This document shows, piece after piece, positions 32,513 to 42,133 of a stretch of DNA of 64,000 nt. How positions within the stretch are numbered: the stretch's first letter is position 1; the number at the start of each line of letters is the position of its first letter. Source of the stretch: Streptomyces davaonensis JCM 4913 (GTDB taxonomy: Bacteria; Actinomycetota; Actinomycetes; Streptomycetales; Streptomycetaceae); assembly GCF_000349325.1 (NCBI RefSeq), contig NC_020504.1, positions 3,630,053 to 3,694,052 on the forward strand, read 5' to 3'. The notes under the pieces were generated by a model. It saw only the letters and a program-made list of their open reading frames with translations. It made no database searches and was not told where the DNA came from. The translations under genes were made by a program, and so were the position numbers.

Positions 32513-34141
32513 TTAGGTCACGGCCAATTCCCGCCGCTCGACCCGCCGTCGGGCGGCGAGAGCCGGATCGAGGGCCGGTACGGCGGCCAGCAGCTGCCGG
32601 GTGTACGCCTCGCGCGGGCGGTCGTACACCTCATCGGCCGGACCCTCTTCGACGATCCTGCCGTTGCGCATCACCGCGACCCGGTCGCTCACCTGACGGA
32701 CGACGGCGAGGTCGTGCGCGACGAAGACGAGGGCGAGTCCGAGCTCGCGCTGCAACTCGCCGAGCAGGGCGACCACCTGGGCCTGCGTGGTGACGTCGAG
32801 CGCGGAGACCGGCTCGTCGCACACGATGACGCGCGGGTCGGCGGCGAGCGCCCGCGCGATGCCCACGCGCTGGCGTTGTCCCCCGCTGAACTCGTGCGGG
32901 TAGCGGTCGTAGTGCGCCGCTTCGAGCCCCACGCGCTCCAGCAGTTCCCGTACGCGCCCCCTGACGAGCCCCTCGTCCCGTTCTCCCCGCGCGCGGAGCG
33001 GGTCGGCGATCGACTCGCCCACGGTGCGCCGGGGGTTGAGGGAGGAGACGGGGTCCTGGAACACCATCTGCACCGCCGGATCGACGCCCACGCGCGCGTG
33101 CCCCTCGTGCCGGACCTCGCCCGCCGTGGGCCGGAGCAGCCCGACGAGCATCCGGCCGAGGGTGGTCTTCCCACTCCCGCTCTCCCCCACGATGCCGAGG
33201 GTCTCGCCCCGGCGGACGGTGAGCGAGACGTCGTCCACGGCCGTGACCGCCCGCTTCCCGCGCCCGAACACACGGCTGAGCGCGCTCGCCGCAAGAACGA
33301 CCTCCTCAAAGGCCACGACCTCCTCCGAGGCCGCCACCTCCTCCGAGGCCCCTGAAGGCGCCCGCGGCACGTCCACGCGCGGGACGGCACCGAGCAGTTC
33401 ACGGGTGTACGGCTGGGCCGGCGACCCCAGTACGGCGCCGACCGGCCCGTGCTCGACGACCCGCCCGTGCCGCATCACCAGCACCTCCTCGGCGCTCTCG
33501 GCGGCGACTCCGACGTCGTGCGTGACGAGCAGCAGCCCCATGCCCGTCTCCGCGCGCAGGGCGTGCAGCAGGTCGAGGATCTGGGCCTGCACGGTCACAT
33601 CCAGCGCGGTCGTCGGCTCGTCCGCGATCAGCAGCTCGGGCTCGCAGGCCAGCGCCATGGCGATCAGGGCGCGCTGGCGCATACCGCCGCTGAACTCGTG
33701 CGGACGCGCGCGGGACCGCCGTACCGCGTCCGGGATACCCACCCGGTCCAGTACCTCCACGGCACGCGCGCGTGCCGCGCGCCGGGACGCGCGGGTGTGC
33801 ACGCGGTACACCTCGGCGATCTGGTCGCCGATCGCGAAGTACGGGTCCAGGGACGACAGCGGGTCCTGGAAGACCATCGCGGCCCTGGCGCCCCGCAGCC
33901 GCCGTATCTCCTCCTCCGACGCCTCCGGTACGTCGACCCCGGCGACCCGCACCGTGCCGCTCACCCGCGCCCCCGTCTCCCGGTGCAGCCCCAACAGGGC
34001 CGCCGCGACGGTGGACTTGCCCGAACCGGACTCCCCGACCAGGGCGAGCGAGCCGCCCCGCGCCAGCCGGAAGGACAGCTCGTCCACGGCTCTCAGGTCG
34101 CCGAACTCCACGGAAAGGCCAGTGACTTCGACCAGACTCAT
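32513..34141 (-). CDS. Dipeptide/oligopeptide ABC transporter ATPase, DppD-DppF fusion
   Basis: 542 residues containing two complete ABC ATPase modules in one chain. Module 1: Walker [10 protein letters not shown] near 38, signature [13 protein letters not shown], Walker [13 protein letters not shown]. Module 2: [34 protein letters not shown]. Both have the MVFQDP Q-loop and the PYTRELL/AYTRQLL tails of peptide-type importers. A short Glu-Val repeat links the modules ([16 protein letters not shown]). It energises the two permeases encoded upstream; its ATG at 34141 overlaps the permease stop (ATGA). The fusion makes a separate DppF unnecessary. Confidence 0.93.
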   Translation of the reverse strand: MSLVEVTGLSVEFGDLRAVDELSFRLARGGSLALVGESGSGKSTVAAALLGLHRETGARVSGTVRVAGVDVPEASEEEIRRLRGARAAMVFQDPLSSLDPYFAIGDQIAEVYRVHTRASRRAARARAVEVLDRVGIPDAVRRSRARPHEFSGGMRQRALIAMALACEPELLIADEPTTALDVTVQAQILDLLHALRAETGMGLLLVTHDVGVAAESAEEVLVMRHGRVVEHGPVGAVLGSPAQPYTRELLGAVPRVDVPRAPSGASEEVAASEEVVAFEEVVLAASALSRVFGRGKRAVTAVDDVSLTVRRGETLGIVGESGSGKTTLGRMLVGLLRPTAGEVRHEGHARVGVDPAVQMVFQDPVSSLNPRRTVGESIADPLRARGERDEGLVRGRVRELLERVGLEAAHYDRYPHEFSGGQRQRVGIARALAADPRVIVCDEPVSALDVTTQAQVVALLGELQRELGLALVFVAHDLAVVRQVSDRVAVMRNGRIVEEGPADEVYDRPREAYTRQLLAAVPALDPALAARRRVERRELAVT

Positions 34142-35124
34142 GCCAGTACCACCCGTCGGTCCGCCACCGCGTACAGCACATCCGCCACGGCGTTGGCGAC
34201 GACCACGAAGAACCCGATGACGAGAACCATGCCGACCACCACGGGCAGGTCGACCACCTGGACCGCATGGACCAGTTCCCGGCCGATCCCGGGCAGTCCG
34301 AACAGCGTCTCCGTGAGCACCGCGCCGCCCACCGCCGAGCCCACGTTGTTGGCGTTCAGCGCGATGACCGGCGCGAACGCCCCGCGCAGCGCGTGCCGCC
34401 CGACCACCGACCGCTCCCCCACGCCGTACGCGCGGAAGGTGCGGATGTGGTCCTCGGCCAGCGTCTCCAGCATCGACGCCCTGGTGAGCCGGGCGAACGC
34501 GGCGGCCTCGATGAGGGCGAGCGAGAGCCAGGGCAGTAGCAGGTTCCAGGCCCACTGTTCGGGGTCCTCGGTGAGGTTCACGTACTGCGGGAAGGGCAGC
34601 AGCCGCAGTGCGCCGCAGACGACGATCATCAGGATCAGGCCGATGACGAAGACCGGCGTGGCGGTTCCGGCCAGGGTGACGCCGGTGAGGATCCGCTCGG
34701 AGAGCCGGCCGCGCCGCCACGCCGAGAGCACCCCGGTGCCGACCCCGAGGACCAGCCACAGCACCATCGCACCGAGCACCAGCGAGAGGCTGACCGGGAG
34801 CTTGGCCAGGATCAGCCGGGTGACCTGCTGATCGCTCTGGTACGACAGCCCGAGGCAGGGCGCCGGGCAGTGCTGCACGGCCGTGCCGGTGGAGTAGTCC
34901 TGGCCCGCGACGACGCCCTCCAGGAAGTGCCAGTAGCGCACGTACAGCGGGTCGTCGAGGTGCAGTTGGTCCGCGACCTGCTGGACCTGGACGGGCGAGC
35001 AGCGCGGGCCGCAGGTGATCTGGGCGACGTTGCCGGGGGTGACGTAGAAGACGACGTAGATGATCACCGAGATCGCGAGCAGGGTGACCAGGGCGCCGAT
35101 CGTGCGGCGCGCGACGAAGCTCAT
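34138..35124 (-). CDS. Peptide-type ABC transporter permease (DppB-like)
   Basis: 328-residue permease. The first helix ([20 protein letters not shown]) is followed by a periplasmic-type loop that, unusually, has two cysteine pairs (TCGPRCSP and HCPAPC) likely to form disulfides outside the cell. The BPD domain has the ATPase-contact loop [20 protein letters not shown] and ends [18 protein letters not shown]...DLPVVVG, the DppB family hallmark. ATG 35124 overlaps the DppC-like stop (35121). Partner of the DppC-like permease and fused ATPase. Confidence 0.92.
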   Translation of the reverse strand: MSFVARRTIGALVTLLAISVIIYVVFYVTPGNVAQITCGPRCSPVQVQQVADQLHLDDPLYVRYWHFLEGVVAGQDYSTGTAVQHCPAPCLGLSYQSDQQVTRLILAKLPVSLSLVLGAMVLWLVLGVGTGVLSAWRRGRLSERILTGVTLAGTATPVFVIGLILMIVVCGALRLLPFPQYVNLTEDPEQWAWNLLLPWLSLALIEAAAFARLTRASMLETLAEDHIRTFRAYGVGERSVVGRHALRGAFAPVIALNANNVGSAVGGAVLTETLFGLPGIGRELVHAVQVVDLPVVVGMVLVIGFFVVVANAVADVLYAVADRRVVLA

Positions 35125-36113
35125 GCCCCGGCCTCCCTCTTGAGGCCCGTTCCGACGCGCAGGCGGGAGGCCGCGCGGGGGTCGAGGGCGGTGCGGACGC
35201 CGTCGCCGAGGACGGTCAGCGCGAGGACGGTGACGAACAGGGCGCCCGCGGGCAGCAGCAGGTACTGCGGGGCGGCCTGGTACCAGACATCGGCGGAGGT
35301 GAGCATCTGTCCCCACGACGGGGTCGGCGGCTTCACCCCGACACCGAGGAAGGACAGGGCGGCCTCGACGCTGATGTTGGACGGGACGAGGAGCGCGGCG
35401 TAGGTGATGACGGGCGCGGCGACCCCGGGCAGCAGTTCGCGGCGGGCGATCCTGAGGGTGCTCCAGCCACTGAGCCGGGCCGCGGAGACGTAGTCGAGCT
35501 CCTTGAGGGTGAGCGTGCGGGCGCGCACGATCTTCGCGATGTTGCCCCAGCCGATCAGGCCGATGACGAGGGCGACCAGCACGGGCCGCGGGAAGCTCGA
35601 CGGGACGATCGCGAGCAGCGCCAACGCCATGATCATCAATGGCATGGCGATGATGATGTCCGTGCACCGGCTCAACAGTTGATCAACCCATTGACCACCG
35701 AGCGCGGCCCCCAGCCCCATGGAGACACCGATCAACATCTGGACGACGGTCGCGGCCAGCGCGACCCCCAGCGACACACGCGCGCCGTACACCAGCCGCG
35801 CGAACAGGTCCCGCCCGGTCTGCGGTTCGACGCCCAGCCAGTGCTCGCCGCTGACGCCCCCGAAGGACCCGGTCGGCACGCCTCCGCGCGCGGAGTCCAC
35901 CAGAGCGGGGTGATAGGTGGTCGGGTCCTGGCCCTCCAGGGCCGTGAGCAGGGGCGCCGCGAGCGCGACGAGGACCAGCAGCGCGACCGCACCGGCCGCG
36001 ACCAGGGCGGCGCGCTGCGTCCGCAGCCGCCGCCAGAACCGACGTGCCCCCGAGGGGCCCGGGGCGGCGCTGACCGCCCCGGACGCCTCGGCGGCGACAA
36101 GTGCCTCACTCAT
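35121..36113 (-). CDS. Peptide-type ABC transporter permease (DppC-like)
   Basis: 330 residues. N-terminal Ala-rich cytosolic part, first helix ALVAAGAVALLVLVALAAPL, then the DppC signature GVSGEHWLGVEPQTGRDLFAR and LVYGARVSLGVAL. The coupling loop is DYVSAARLSGWSTLRIARRE, and SVEAALSFLGVGVKPPTPSW near the end is typical of the family. Starts 4 bases after the binding-protein stop; its stop overlaps the DppB-like ATG. Forms the heterodimeric channel with that protein. Confidence 0.92.
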   Translation of the reverse strand: MSEALVAAEASGAVSAAPGPSGARRFWRRLRTQRAALVAAGAVALLVLVALAAPLLTALEGQDPTTYHPALVDSARGGVPTGSFGGVSGEHWLGVEPQTGRDLFARLVYGARVSLGVALAATVVQMLIGVSMGLGAALGGQWVDQLLSRCTDIIIAMPLMIMALALLAIVPSSFPRPVLVALVIGLIGWGNIAKIVRARTLTLKELDYVSAARLSGWSTLRIARRELLPGVAAPVITYAALLVPSNISVEAALSFLGVGVKPPTPSWGQMLTSADVWYQAAPQYLLLPAGALFVTVLALTVLGDGVRTALDPRAASRLRVGTGLKREAGA

Positions 36114-36117
36114 CGCG

Positions 36118-37830
36118 CTACTTGACCGCGACCTGCGAGATGTCCAGGACACCGGTCCAGTCGCTGATGACGACGTTCCTGATGTCCTCGCCGTACAGCC
36201 GCTTGTAGACCGGGTGGAACAGCGGCACGGTCAGCGCCCGCTCACCGATCTTCTTGTCCAGGGCACCCCACCTCTTGGCGGCCTCGTCAAGATCGGTCAA
36301 CTTGTTGATCGCGTCGATCTCCGCATTGACCGAATCATCATTGAGGAAGCCGGTGTTGAAGTTCGCGCCGTCCTTCACGATCTGCCGGCCGTCGAAGATC
36401 GGAGCGAGGAAGGGACCGCCGGAGGGCCAGTCGGCACCCCAGTGGGCGAGGAAGAACCCGGGCTCGGTCTTGGCATTGTGGACCTTGTCCGAGTAGTCGT
36501 TCTCCTCCAGCCCCTCCAGCTCGACGGTGATGCCCGCCTTCTTCAGCGCGTCCTGGATGGCCGTCGCTATCTCCGGGCTGGTCTCGAAGTCCTTGGCATT
36601 GGAATGGGTCAGCGTGACGGTGAGCCCGTCCGCGTGACCCGCCTGCTTCAGCAGCTCCTTCGCCTTGGCCGCGTCACCGGAGTCACCGGCCGGGAAGTGG
36701 TCGTAGGGCGTGTAGCCGAAGGACTTCTGGTTCGGCAGGTAGGTGGTGGCGGCCTCCGCCAGCGCCGAACCGCCCGCCGCGTTGACGACGGACGACCGGT
36801 CGATCGCGTACGCGATGGCCTGCCGCACCTTGGCGTTGTCGAACGGCTTCACCTTCGGGTTGAAGGCGATGTAGTTGGTGTAGCCGAAGTGCCCCGTCCC
36901 CACGCGGGACGCGAGCTCCTGGTCACCGGTCACCTTGGCCAGCTCGGCGGGGCCCAGGTTGGTGTCCGTGGTGACGGCCGCCGCGTCCGCCCCCTGGGAC
37001 GCCGAAAGACGCTGGTTGATCACGGCGGAGTCGAGCCCGGAGCGTACGTCGATCCGGTCCGGGTACGCCTTGCGCTCGGCGTCGGTCGAGGCGGACCAGT
37101 GGGTGTTGCGCTCCAGGATCAGCCGCTCGCCGTCGTTCTCGTTCTTCACGACCTTGTACGGCCCCGAGGAGACCGGGTGCTCCTCGTACTTCGTCCCCGT
37201 GTCCTTGGCCTTGGGCACCGGCGCGAACTGAGTCTGTGTGGCCAGGTACGGGAACTCGCCCTCGGGCTTGTTCAGCCGGAAGACGATGGTCCGCTCGTCC
37301 GGCGTCTCGATCGAGTCCAGACCGCCCTTGTCCTTGTACGGCCCCTCGTAGTCGGCACCGCCGATCAGCCAGTCCCGCAAGTAGGGGGCGCCGCCGGAGA
37401 GTTCGGCGGCGAAGGACCGCTCGATGCCGTACTTGACATCGGCCGAGGTGATCGGCGTGCCGTCCTCGTACTTCAGGCCCTCCTTCAGGGTGTACGTCCA
37501 CACCGTCGCGTCCTTGTTGGGCCGCCCGGTGTCGGTGGCGAGGTCGGGGACGACCTCGGCGCCCGCCGCGCCGTCCTCGCGGTTACGGGTGGTGAGGGTG
37601 CGGAAGACCAGCGACGGGACGTTCCCGCCGCCGGAGGTGTACAGGCGCGCGGGGTCGAAGTCCTGCTGCGGATTGGAGTTCAGGACGGTGAGCGTGCCGC
37701 CCTTGTGCGGGGTGGAGTCGCCGGCCGACCCCTTGGCATCGTTGTCCTCGGGCCCGCAGGCGGCGGCGCCTGTGGCAAGGACCACCAGGACGGCGGCCAC
37801 GCGGGCGCTGTGCAGGGACGATTGACGCAT
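36118..37830 (-). CDS. Peptide-type ABC transporter substrate-binding lipoprotein
   Basis: 570-residue family 5 extracellular solute-binding protein. The signal peptide (RVAAVLVVLATGAAACGPED) ends with a cysteine that should be lipidated. The mature protein begins GGTLTVLNSNPQQDFDPARL and has the WTYTLKEGLKYEDGTPITSA motif, YAIDRSSVV and FLAHWGADWPSGGPFL, all standard. ATG 37830 with AGAGG upstream is used; the open frame continues to 37908 without a ribosome site. First structural gene of the ABC operon, 157 bases after a small leader peptide gene. The ligand may be a peptide or sulfur-containing peptide. Confidence 0.92.
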   Translation of the reverse strand: MRQSSLHSARVAAVLVVLATGAAACGPEDNDAKGSAGDSTPHKGGTLTVLNSNPQQDFDPARLYTSGGGNVPSLVFRTLTTRNREDGAAGAEVVPDLATDTGRPNKDATVWTYTLKEGLKYEDGTPITSADVKYGIERSFAAELSGGAPYLRDWLIGGADYEGPYKDKGGLDSIETPDERTIVFRLNKPEGEFPYLATQTQFAPVPKAKDTGTKYEEHPVSSGPYKVVKNENDGERLILERNTHWSASTDAERKAYPDRIDVRSGLDSAVINQRLSASQGADAAAVTTDTNLGPAELAKVTGDQELASRVGTGHFGYTNYIAFNPKVKPFDNAKVRQAIAYAIDRSSVVNAAGGSALAEAATTYLPNQKSFGYTPYDHFPAGDSGDAAKAKELLKQAGHADGLTVTLTHSNAKDFETSPEIATAIQDALKKAGITVELEGLEENDYSDKVHNAKTEPGFFLAHWGADWPSGGPFLAPIFDGRQIVKDGANFNTGFLNDDSVNAEIDAINKLTDLDEAAKRWGALDKKIGERALTVPLFHPVYKRLYGEDIRNVVISDWTGVLDISQVAVK

Positions 37831-37986
37831 CGGAGAACGACCTCTCGCATACGGAGACAGGCTGACGGAATGTGAGACAGGAATGCACAGACGTCTGCCC
37901 GGACGCATGGGTCGCCGAAAGGTCCTGATCAGATCAGGGAAACAACTGAGAAGAAGAAATCGCGACGCACACGCCAGGGGCGGGCG

Positions 37987-38079
37987 TCAGCGACAGTGAA
38001 CGTCGGCCACGCAGAGAGCGGTCACGCCGATCAGCGCCAGCTCAATGGCGGCGCGGGCGGACACGTGGTGGGACGACAT
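37987..38079 (-). CDS. Cys-containing leader peptide ahead of the ABC operon
   Basis: 30 codons, starting MSSHHVSARAAIELAL and ending TALCVADVHCR with two cysteines near the stop. There is no ribosome site; instead a promoter (TTGACA-17-CATATT) ends 7 bases before the ATG, implying a leaderless mRNA that begins with this frame. Short Cys-rich leader peptides in front of transport and sulfur-assimilation operons are known in actinobacteria and act by ribosome stalling at cysteine codons. The 156 bases between it and the binding-protein gene contain a short palindrome (CTGATCAGATCAG near 37924). Confidence 0.65.
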   Translation of the reverse strand: MSSHHVSARAAIELALIGVTALCVADVHCR

Positions 38080-38086
38080 GCGCAGA

Positions 38087-38115
38087 AATATGTATGAACT
38101 TTCCACGTATGTCAA
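38087..38115 (-). promoter_or_regulatory. Promoter of the leader peptide/ABC operon
   Basis: On the minus strand TTGACA (38115-38110), a 17-base spacer, then CATATT (38092-38087), with the leader ATG 7 bases further on. The -35 box is a perfect consensus and the local DNA is AT-rich compared with the window, so a housekeeping-sigma promoter giving a leaderless transcript is likely. Confidence 0.6.
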
Positions 38116-38135
38116 CGTGACAGCTGAGCCGCCTG

Positions 38136-39623
38136 TCAACTTCCGGGATACGCCCAGGAGTTGGGGCGACAGCTGATCCCGTCGTGGTCAAGGAACTTGG
38201 TCTGCTGCTGCATGACGGGGGCGAGTTCGCCGTCCTTGTCGCAGGTGACGTGGTGGAAGCCGAGCCGGTGGCCGACCTCGTGGTTGATCAGCATCTGCCG
38301 GTAGGCGTGGATCCGGTCGCCGAAGGTCTCCGACCCCTGCGCCCACCTATAGGCGTTGATCATCACGCGCTCGGTGGCGGCCGAATCGCACGACACGTTG
38401 TCCACGGTCGTGTCCAGGCCCGACTTGGCACACCAGTCGGCGGTAGTCCCCGGACTGGCCAGGGTGATCACGAAGTCGGGTTCGCCGGAGTAGACCCGCT
38501 CGAAGGTACGGGCGCCGCCATGGGCCCAACTCCGGTCGTCATTCAGGGTCTTCTGCACGGCCTGCGCGAACAGCTCACCGTCAAGACCGAGCCCCTGCTC
38601 GACATCGACGCGGTAGGTGAACTTCTGCCCCTTGCCGGGCGCCTTGTCGACCCCCTTCACGGCGTCGAACTTCCCCGACCCGTCGAGCGTGGCGCTGAGC
38701 GCGTACGTCTTGCCCATCTTCTGCTCGTACGTCAGCGGCGCCGCCGCGGGCTCCGAGGGCGTCGGCCGCTCGTCCCCGCGTGACGCGGAGTCCCGGGCGT
38801 CCCGCGCCTGGTCGGTGGCCGACTGCGACCGTACGTCGGAGTCCTCGCCCCGGTCCGTGACCTGGCCGGCGACCACGACCGCGAGCACGGTGGTGACGGC
38901 GGCGGCCGCGATACCGGTGAAGGCTCGCCCCTTGGGGCTCCTGCCGGACGCGGGTTCGCCGGTGGGCGGCGGGTAGTCGGAGCCGGTCTCGCTGGGCACG
39001 CCGACATCGGCGGCGGACCAGTCGGTGACCCTGGCATAAGGATCGGCGTAGGGACCGGCGGAAGTGCGCGGCGTGAAGACGTCGACGTCCTGGTCGAAGG
39101 CGTCGACGTACTCCTGCCTCGGCCCGCCACGGAACTCCGGCGGCCGCTGCCGCGGTATGGCGACCCCACCCGCGACGCCACCCGCAACCCCACCCGCGAC
39201 CGACCCCTGACCGGGCCTCAACTCGCCCCAGCCACCCCCCTGTTCACGCTGCTCGGGGTGCCCACCCCGAACCTGCGGAAAGCCATGCGCGGGCGTGCCG
39301 TCGGGGAACCGGGGGCTGCCGTGCGCGGGCGTACCGTCAGGAAGCCTGGGGAAGCCGTACGCCGGAGTCCCGTCGGGAAGCCGGGGCACCCCACGCGCGG
39401 GAGTGCCGTCGGCGTACCTGGGCGCACCATGAGCCGGAGTTCCGTCGCCGTGCCGAGGCGCCCCATGAGCCGGCGTGCCGTCAGGAAAGCGAGGGACTCC
39501 GCGAGCCGGCGTCCCGTCAGAAACCCCAGGACCCCCCTGAACCCCAGGACCCCCCTGTGAACCCCTCCGCCGCCCGGCCGCCTCGCTCTTCGGCGCAGGC
39601 CCACGCCGACTGTGGCGTCCCAC
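38136..39623 (-). CDS. DUF3152 protein: membrane-anchored predicted zinc metalloprotease with N-terminal tandem repeats
   Basis: 495 residues. An N-terminal cytosolic region contains seven 12-residue repeats (consensus PDGTPAHGxPRF). One membrane anchor lies near 235-255 (FTGIAAAAVTTVLAVVVAGQV). The extracellular C-terminal DUF3152 domain has the metzincin-like motif HEVGHRLGFHH near 448-458, where the histidines and glutamate should bind zinc and catalyse, and cysteines (CAKSG, VSCDSA, TCDKD, ISCRP) that can form disulfides. Starts GTG 39623 with GAGG upstream, 7 bases after the hydrolase stop, so the two form an operon. Target unknown. Confidence 0.83.
   Translation of the reverse strand: MGRHSRRGPAPKSEAAGRRRGSQGGPGVQGGPGVSDGTPARGVPRFPDGTPAHGAPRHGDGTPAHGAPRYADGTPARGVPRLPDGTPAYGFPRLPDGTPAHGSPRFPDGTPAHGFPQVRGGHPEQREQGGGWGELRPGQGSVAGGVAGGVAGGVAIPRQRPPEFRGGPRQEYVDAFDQDVDVFTPRTSAGPYADPYARVTDWSAADVGVPSETGSDYPPPTGEPASGRSPKGRAFTGIAAAAVTTVLAVVVAGQVTDRGEDSDVRSQSATDQARDARDSASRGDERPTPSEPAAAPLTYEQKMGKTYALSATLDGSGKFDAVKGVDKAPGKGQKFTYRVDVEQGLGLDGELFAQAVQKTLNDDRSWAHGGARTFERVYSGEPDFVITLASPGTTADWCAKSGLDTTVDNVSCDSAATERVMINAYRWAQGSETFGDRIHAYRQMLINHEVGHRLGFHHVTCDKDGELAPVMQQQTKFLDHDGISCRPNSWAYPGS
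39270..39521 (-). repeat. Seven tandem 36-bp coding repeats in the DUF3152 gene
   Basis: Encodes residues 35-118 of the DUF3152 protein as seven units of twelve residues, core DGTPA-(H/R/Y)-G-(A/V/F/S)-P-R. DNA copies differ at third positions and at two or three residues per unit, so the array is old enough to have diverged but could still vary in copy number. Confidence 0.85.
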
Positions 39624-39630
39624 TCGCGCC

Positions 39631-40710
39631 TCAGCTCCCCGCGGTCTCGGTCATGGCCCCACCGTCATTCACGGCCCCACCGTCCTCCAGGACCGCGCCG
39701 TCCTTCAGGACCGCACTGCCGTCGACGGCCCCGCTCTCCCGCGAGGCCGTCCCATCATCCCCCTCGGCCAGCAGTTCCCGGAACGCCCGTGCCACCACCT
39801 CCGGATACTCCATCATCGCCACGTGCCCCGCCTCCGGCAGGCTCAGCAGACGGGAGTCGCGGAAGGCGTGGGCCGCGCGCTGGGCCATGCGGTAGCCGAC
39901 CAGTTGGTCCCGGCCGCCGTAGACGAGGAGCGTCGGGGCAAGGACGCGCTCGGCCTGGCGCCAGAGCGCGTGCTGCCCGCCGAGCGTGTACGCGTTGACG
40001 ATCCCGCGCGCGGAGCGCGCCATCGCGTCCCAGAAGTACGGCAGTTGAAGCCGTCGTTCCATCTCCTCCACGGCGTTGCGGAACCCCTCCGCACTCACCC
40101 GCGCGGGATCGCCGTAACACAGGCCGAGGACCCCGCGGACGCGCTGCTCCGCCGACCACTCCCTGGTGATCCGGGTGAAGAGCGTGACCACGCCGGGCAG
40201 CGCGAGCAGCGCCGTCGGTACGGCGGTGCGCTGGACGCGGATCTCCGGAAGCGCGGGGGACACGAGCGTGAGCGTACGGACGAGGTCGGGCCGTACGGCG
40301 GCGACGCGCGTGGCGACCGCGCCACCGAGGGAGTTGCCGAAGAGGTGTACGGGACCGCGCCCGGAGGCGTCGAGATGGCGGATCACCGCCCGCGCGTGGG
40401 CGGTGACCGAGTAGTCGCCGTCGTCCGGTGGCGGGGAGTCGCCGAAGCCGGGCAGGTCGACGGCCTCGCCGTCGACGACGCCCTCCAGCTGCCGCATCAG
40501 GTCCGACCAGTTCTGCGAGGAGCCGCCGAGACCGTGGACGTACAGCGCGGGCGGCAGTCCCGCGCGGGCCGGTGGCCTGGACCGTACTGTCAGAGTGATC
40601 CCCGGCAGCCCGACCGACCTGAGCCGCTCGCCCTCCGCGACCCTGACGGTCGCCACCTTCGGCAGTACGTTGGCCGCCGGTGCGGCGGGCGGCAGCTCGG
40701 TCGAAGACAT
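39631..40710 (-). CDS. Alpha/beta hydrolase
   Basis: 359 residues. Oxyanion motif LYVHGLGGSSQNW near 57, acid/strand motif VDLPGFGDSPPP, nucleophile elbow LFGNSLGGAVA near 123, LVYGGRDQLVGYR with the acid near 270, and LPEAGHVAMMEYP with the histidine near 298. The last 40 residues are a low-complexity tail with a repeated (L/E/N)DG(G)AV pattern and no known fold. First gene of a pair with the DUF3152 gene, 7 bases apart. Substrate unknown; a typical cytosolic esterase/epoxide-hydrolase-like enzyme. Confidence 0.88.
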   Translation of the reverse strand: MSSTELPPAAPAANVLPKVATVRVAEGERLRSVGLPGITLTVRSRPPARAGLPPALYVHGLGGSSQNWSDLMRQLEGVVDGEAVDLPGFGDSPPPDDGDYSVTAHARAVIRHLDASGRGPVHLFGNSLGGAVATRVAAVRPDLVRTLTLVSPALPEIRVQRTAVPTALLALPGVVTLFTRITREWSAEQRVRGVLGLCYGDPARVSAEGFRNAVEEMERRLQLPYFWDAMARSARGIVNAYTLGGQHALWRQAERVLAPTLLVYGGRDQLVGYRMAQRAAHAFRDSRLLSLPEAGHVAMMEYPEVVARAFRELLAEGDDGTASRESGAVDGSAVLKDGAVLEDGGAVNDGGAMTETAGS

Positions 40711-40959
40711 GCGGCAATGTTACGAGACGATCACGCAGTGGTTCATGTGTTCGCCGTCACAAGCGGCTGGTGTGTCACGCGCACATCGCGCCCCGCGCAC
40801 ACCACGCCCCGCGCACCCCCCTCCGATCCGATGCGCATGGAGTGACCCCGCGGACGCGGATCGCATAGCGTCGGAATCGGGTGTCTCCTAGGCTCGTACA
40901 GAGGGCACCCGCGTGTGGCCCCTGTTTCCCCCAGGGACGTTGTAGGAAGGGAGCCCACC

Positions 40960-41178
40960 ATGGCCGTAGACCCCAGCGATCCCGAGACGTTCGAGGTCGA
41001 GGAGAACGACAAGCCCACGGAGATCGACGTCCCCGAAGCCGACGCCGCCGAGCAGCACGCCACCCTGTCCCCGGACCGCGACGATTCCCTGACCGACGCC
41101 GACCAGGACAGCGCCAACGTCGCCGACCTGGCGGAACAGGCCCGGGTCGTCTCACCCGACGAGGACGACTACCGGTGA
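40960..41178 (+). CDS. Small acidic hypothetical protein
   Basis: 72 residues, very acidic (many Asp/Glu, e.g. VEENDKPTEID and SPDEDDYR), with no cysteine, membrane segment or known domain; likely disordered. Ribosome site AGGAAGGGAG precedes ATG 40960. Divergent from the alpha/beta hydrolase gene and upstream of the TetR gene. Composition and third-position GC look like a real gene. Confidence 0.7.
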   Translation: MAVDPSDPETFEVEENDKPTEIDVPEADAAEQHATLSPDRDDSLTDADQDSANVADLAEQARVVSPDEDDYR

Positions 41179-41342
41179 GGAGGCAGGTTTTTGCCCTGCT
41201 CACCCCGCTTTGAAACCTTCCGCACGGCTTTCGTCACCGTCCGGTCCGTGAAATTCTGCGTTCGCACCGCGCACACCAGGGTTACCGAAAAGTACGATGG
41301 CGGCGCGGCGCACACCGCATGTGGACGACTTTGGGAGGCGGC

Positions 41343-41987
41343 GTGACAGCCATCGAGCAGACAGAGGCAGCACGCCCGCGAGGGACGCGCCTGCCGCGCC
41401 GTGCCCGACGGAACCAGCTGCTGGGCGCCGCGCAGGAGGTCTTCGTGGCGCAGGGCTACCACGCGGCAGCGATGGACGACATCGCCGAGCGCGCGGGTGT
41501 CAGCAAGCCCGTGCTCTACCAGCACTTCCCCGGCAAGCTGGACCTGTACCTCGCACTGCTGGACCAGCACTGCGAGGCCCTGATCCAGTCCGTACGGCAC
41601 GCGCTCGCGTCGACGACCGACAACAAGCAGCGCGTCCGCGCGACCATGGACGCCTACTTCGCCTACGTCGAGGACGACGGCGGCGCCTTCCGGCTGGTCT
41701 TCGAGTCGGACCTGACCAACGAGCCCGCCGTGCGCGAGCGCGTGGACAAGGTCACGAACGAATGCGCCGAGGCGATCTGCGACGTCATCGCCGAGGACAC
41801 CGGCCTCTCCCGCGCGGAGTCGATGCTGCTGGCCTCCGGTCTCGGCGGCCTCGCACAGGTCGTGGCCCGGTCCTGGCTGCACAGCGACCGCAGTGTCCCG
41901 CGCGACCAGGCGGTGCAGCTGCTGACCTCGCTCGCCTGGCGAGGCATCGCGGGCTTCCCGCTGCACGGCATCGACCAGCACCACTGA
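41343..41987 (+). CDS. TetR-family transcriptional regulator
   Basis: 214 residues. The DNA-binding domain is clear: NQLLGAAQEVFVAQGYHAAA, then MDDIAERAGVSKPVLYQHFPGK with the recognition helix. The C-terminal ligand domain (from about 80) has the FAYVEDDGGAFRLVFES and ESMLLASGLGGLAQVVARSWL segments typical of a conserved actinobacterial TetR type. GTG 41343 preceded by GGGAGGCG was chosen over the upstream GTG at 41319. It is followed by DUF3107, a conserved pair in actinobacteria; target genes and ligand unknown. Confidence 0.85.
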   Translation: MTAIEQTEAARPRGTRLPRRARRNQLLGAAQEVFVAQGYHAAAMDDIAERAGVSKPVLYQHFPGKLDLYLALLDQHCEALIQSVRHALASTTDNKQRVRATMDAYFAYVEDDGGAFRLVFESDLTNEPAVRERVDKVTNECAEAICDVIAEDTGLSRAESMLLASGLGGLAQVVARSWLHSDRSVPRDQAVQLLTSLAWRGIAGFPLHGIDQHH

Positions 41988-42133
41988 CGGCACCGCTGAC
42001 GACACTTTGTTCCCACGCACTGTTCGCTCCTGGCGTTCTTGCGCGGAGCGTGTACGTCCCCTCACCGGGCTAATGTGTGCTGGGTACGGCGCGGTAGGTC
42101 GCGCACTTCACTGACCGTCGGAGGGACATAGCC

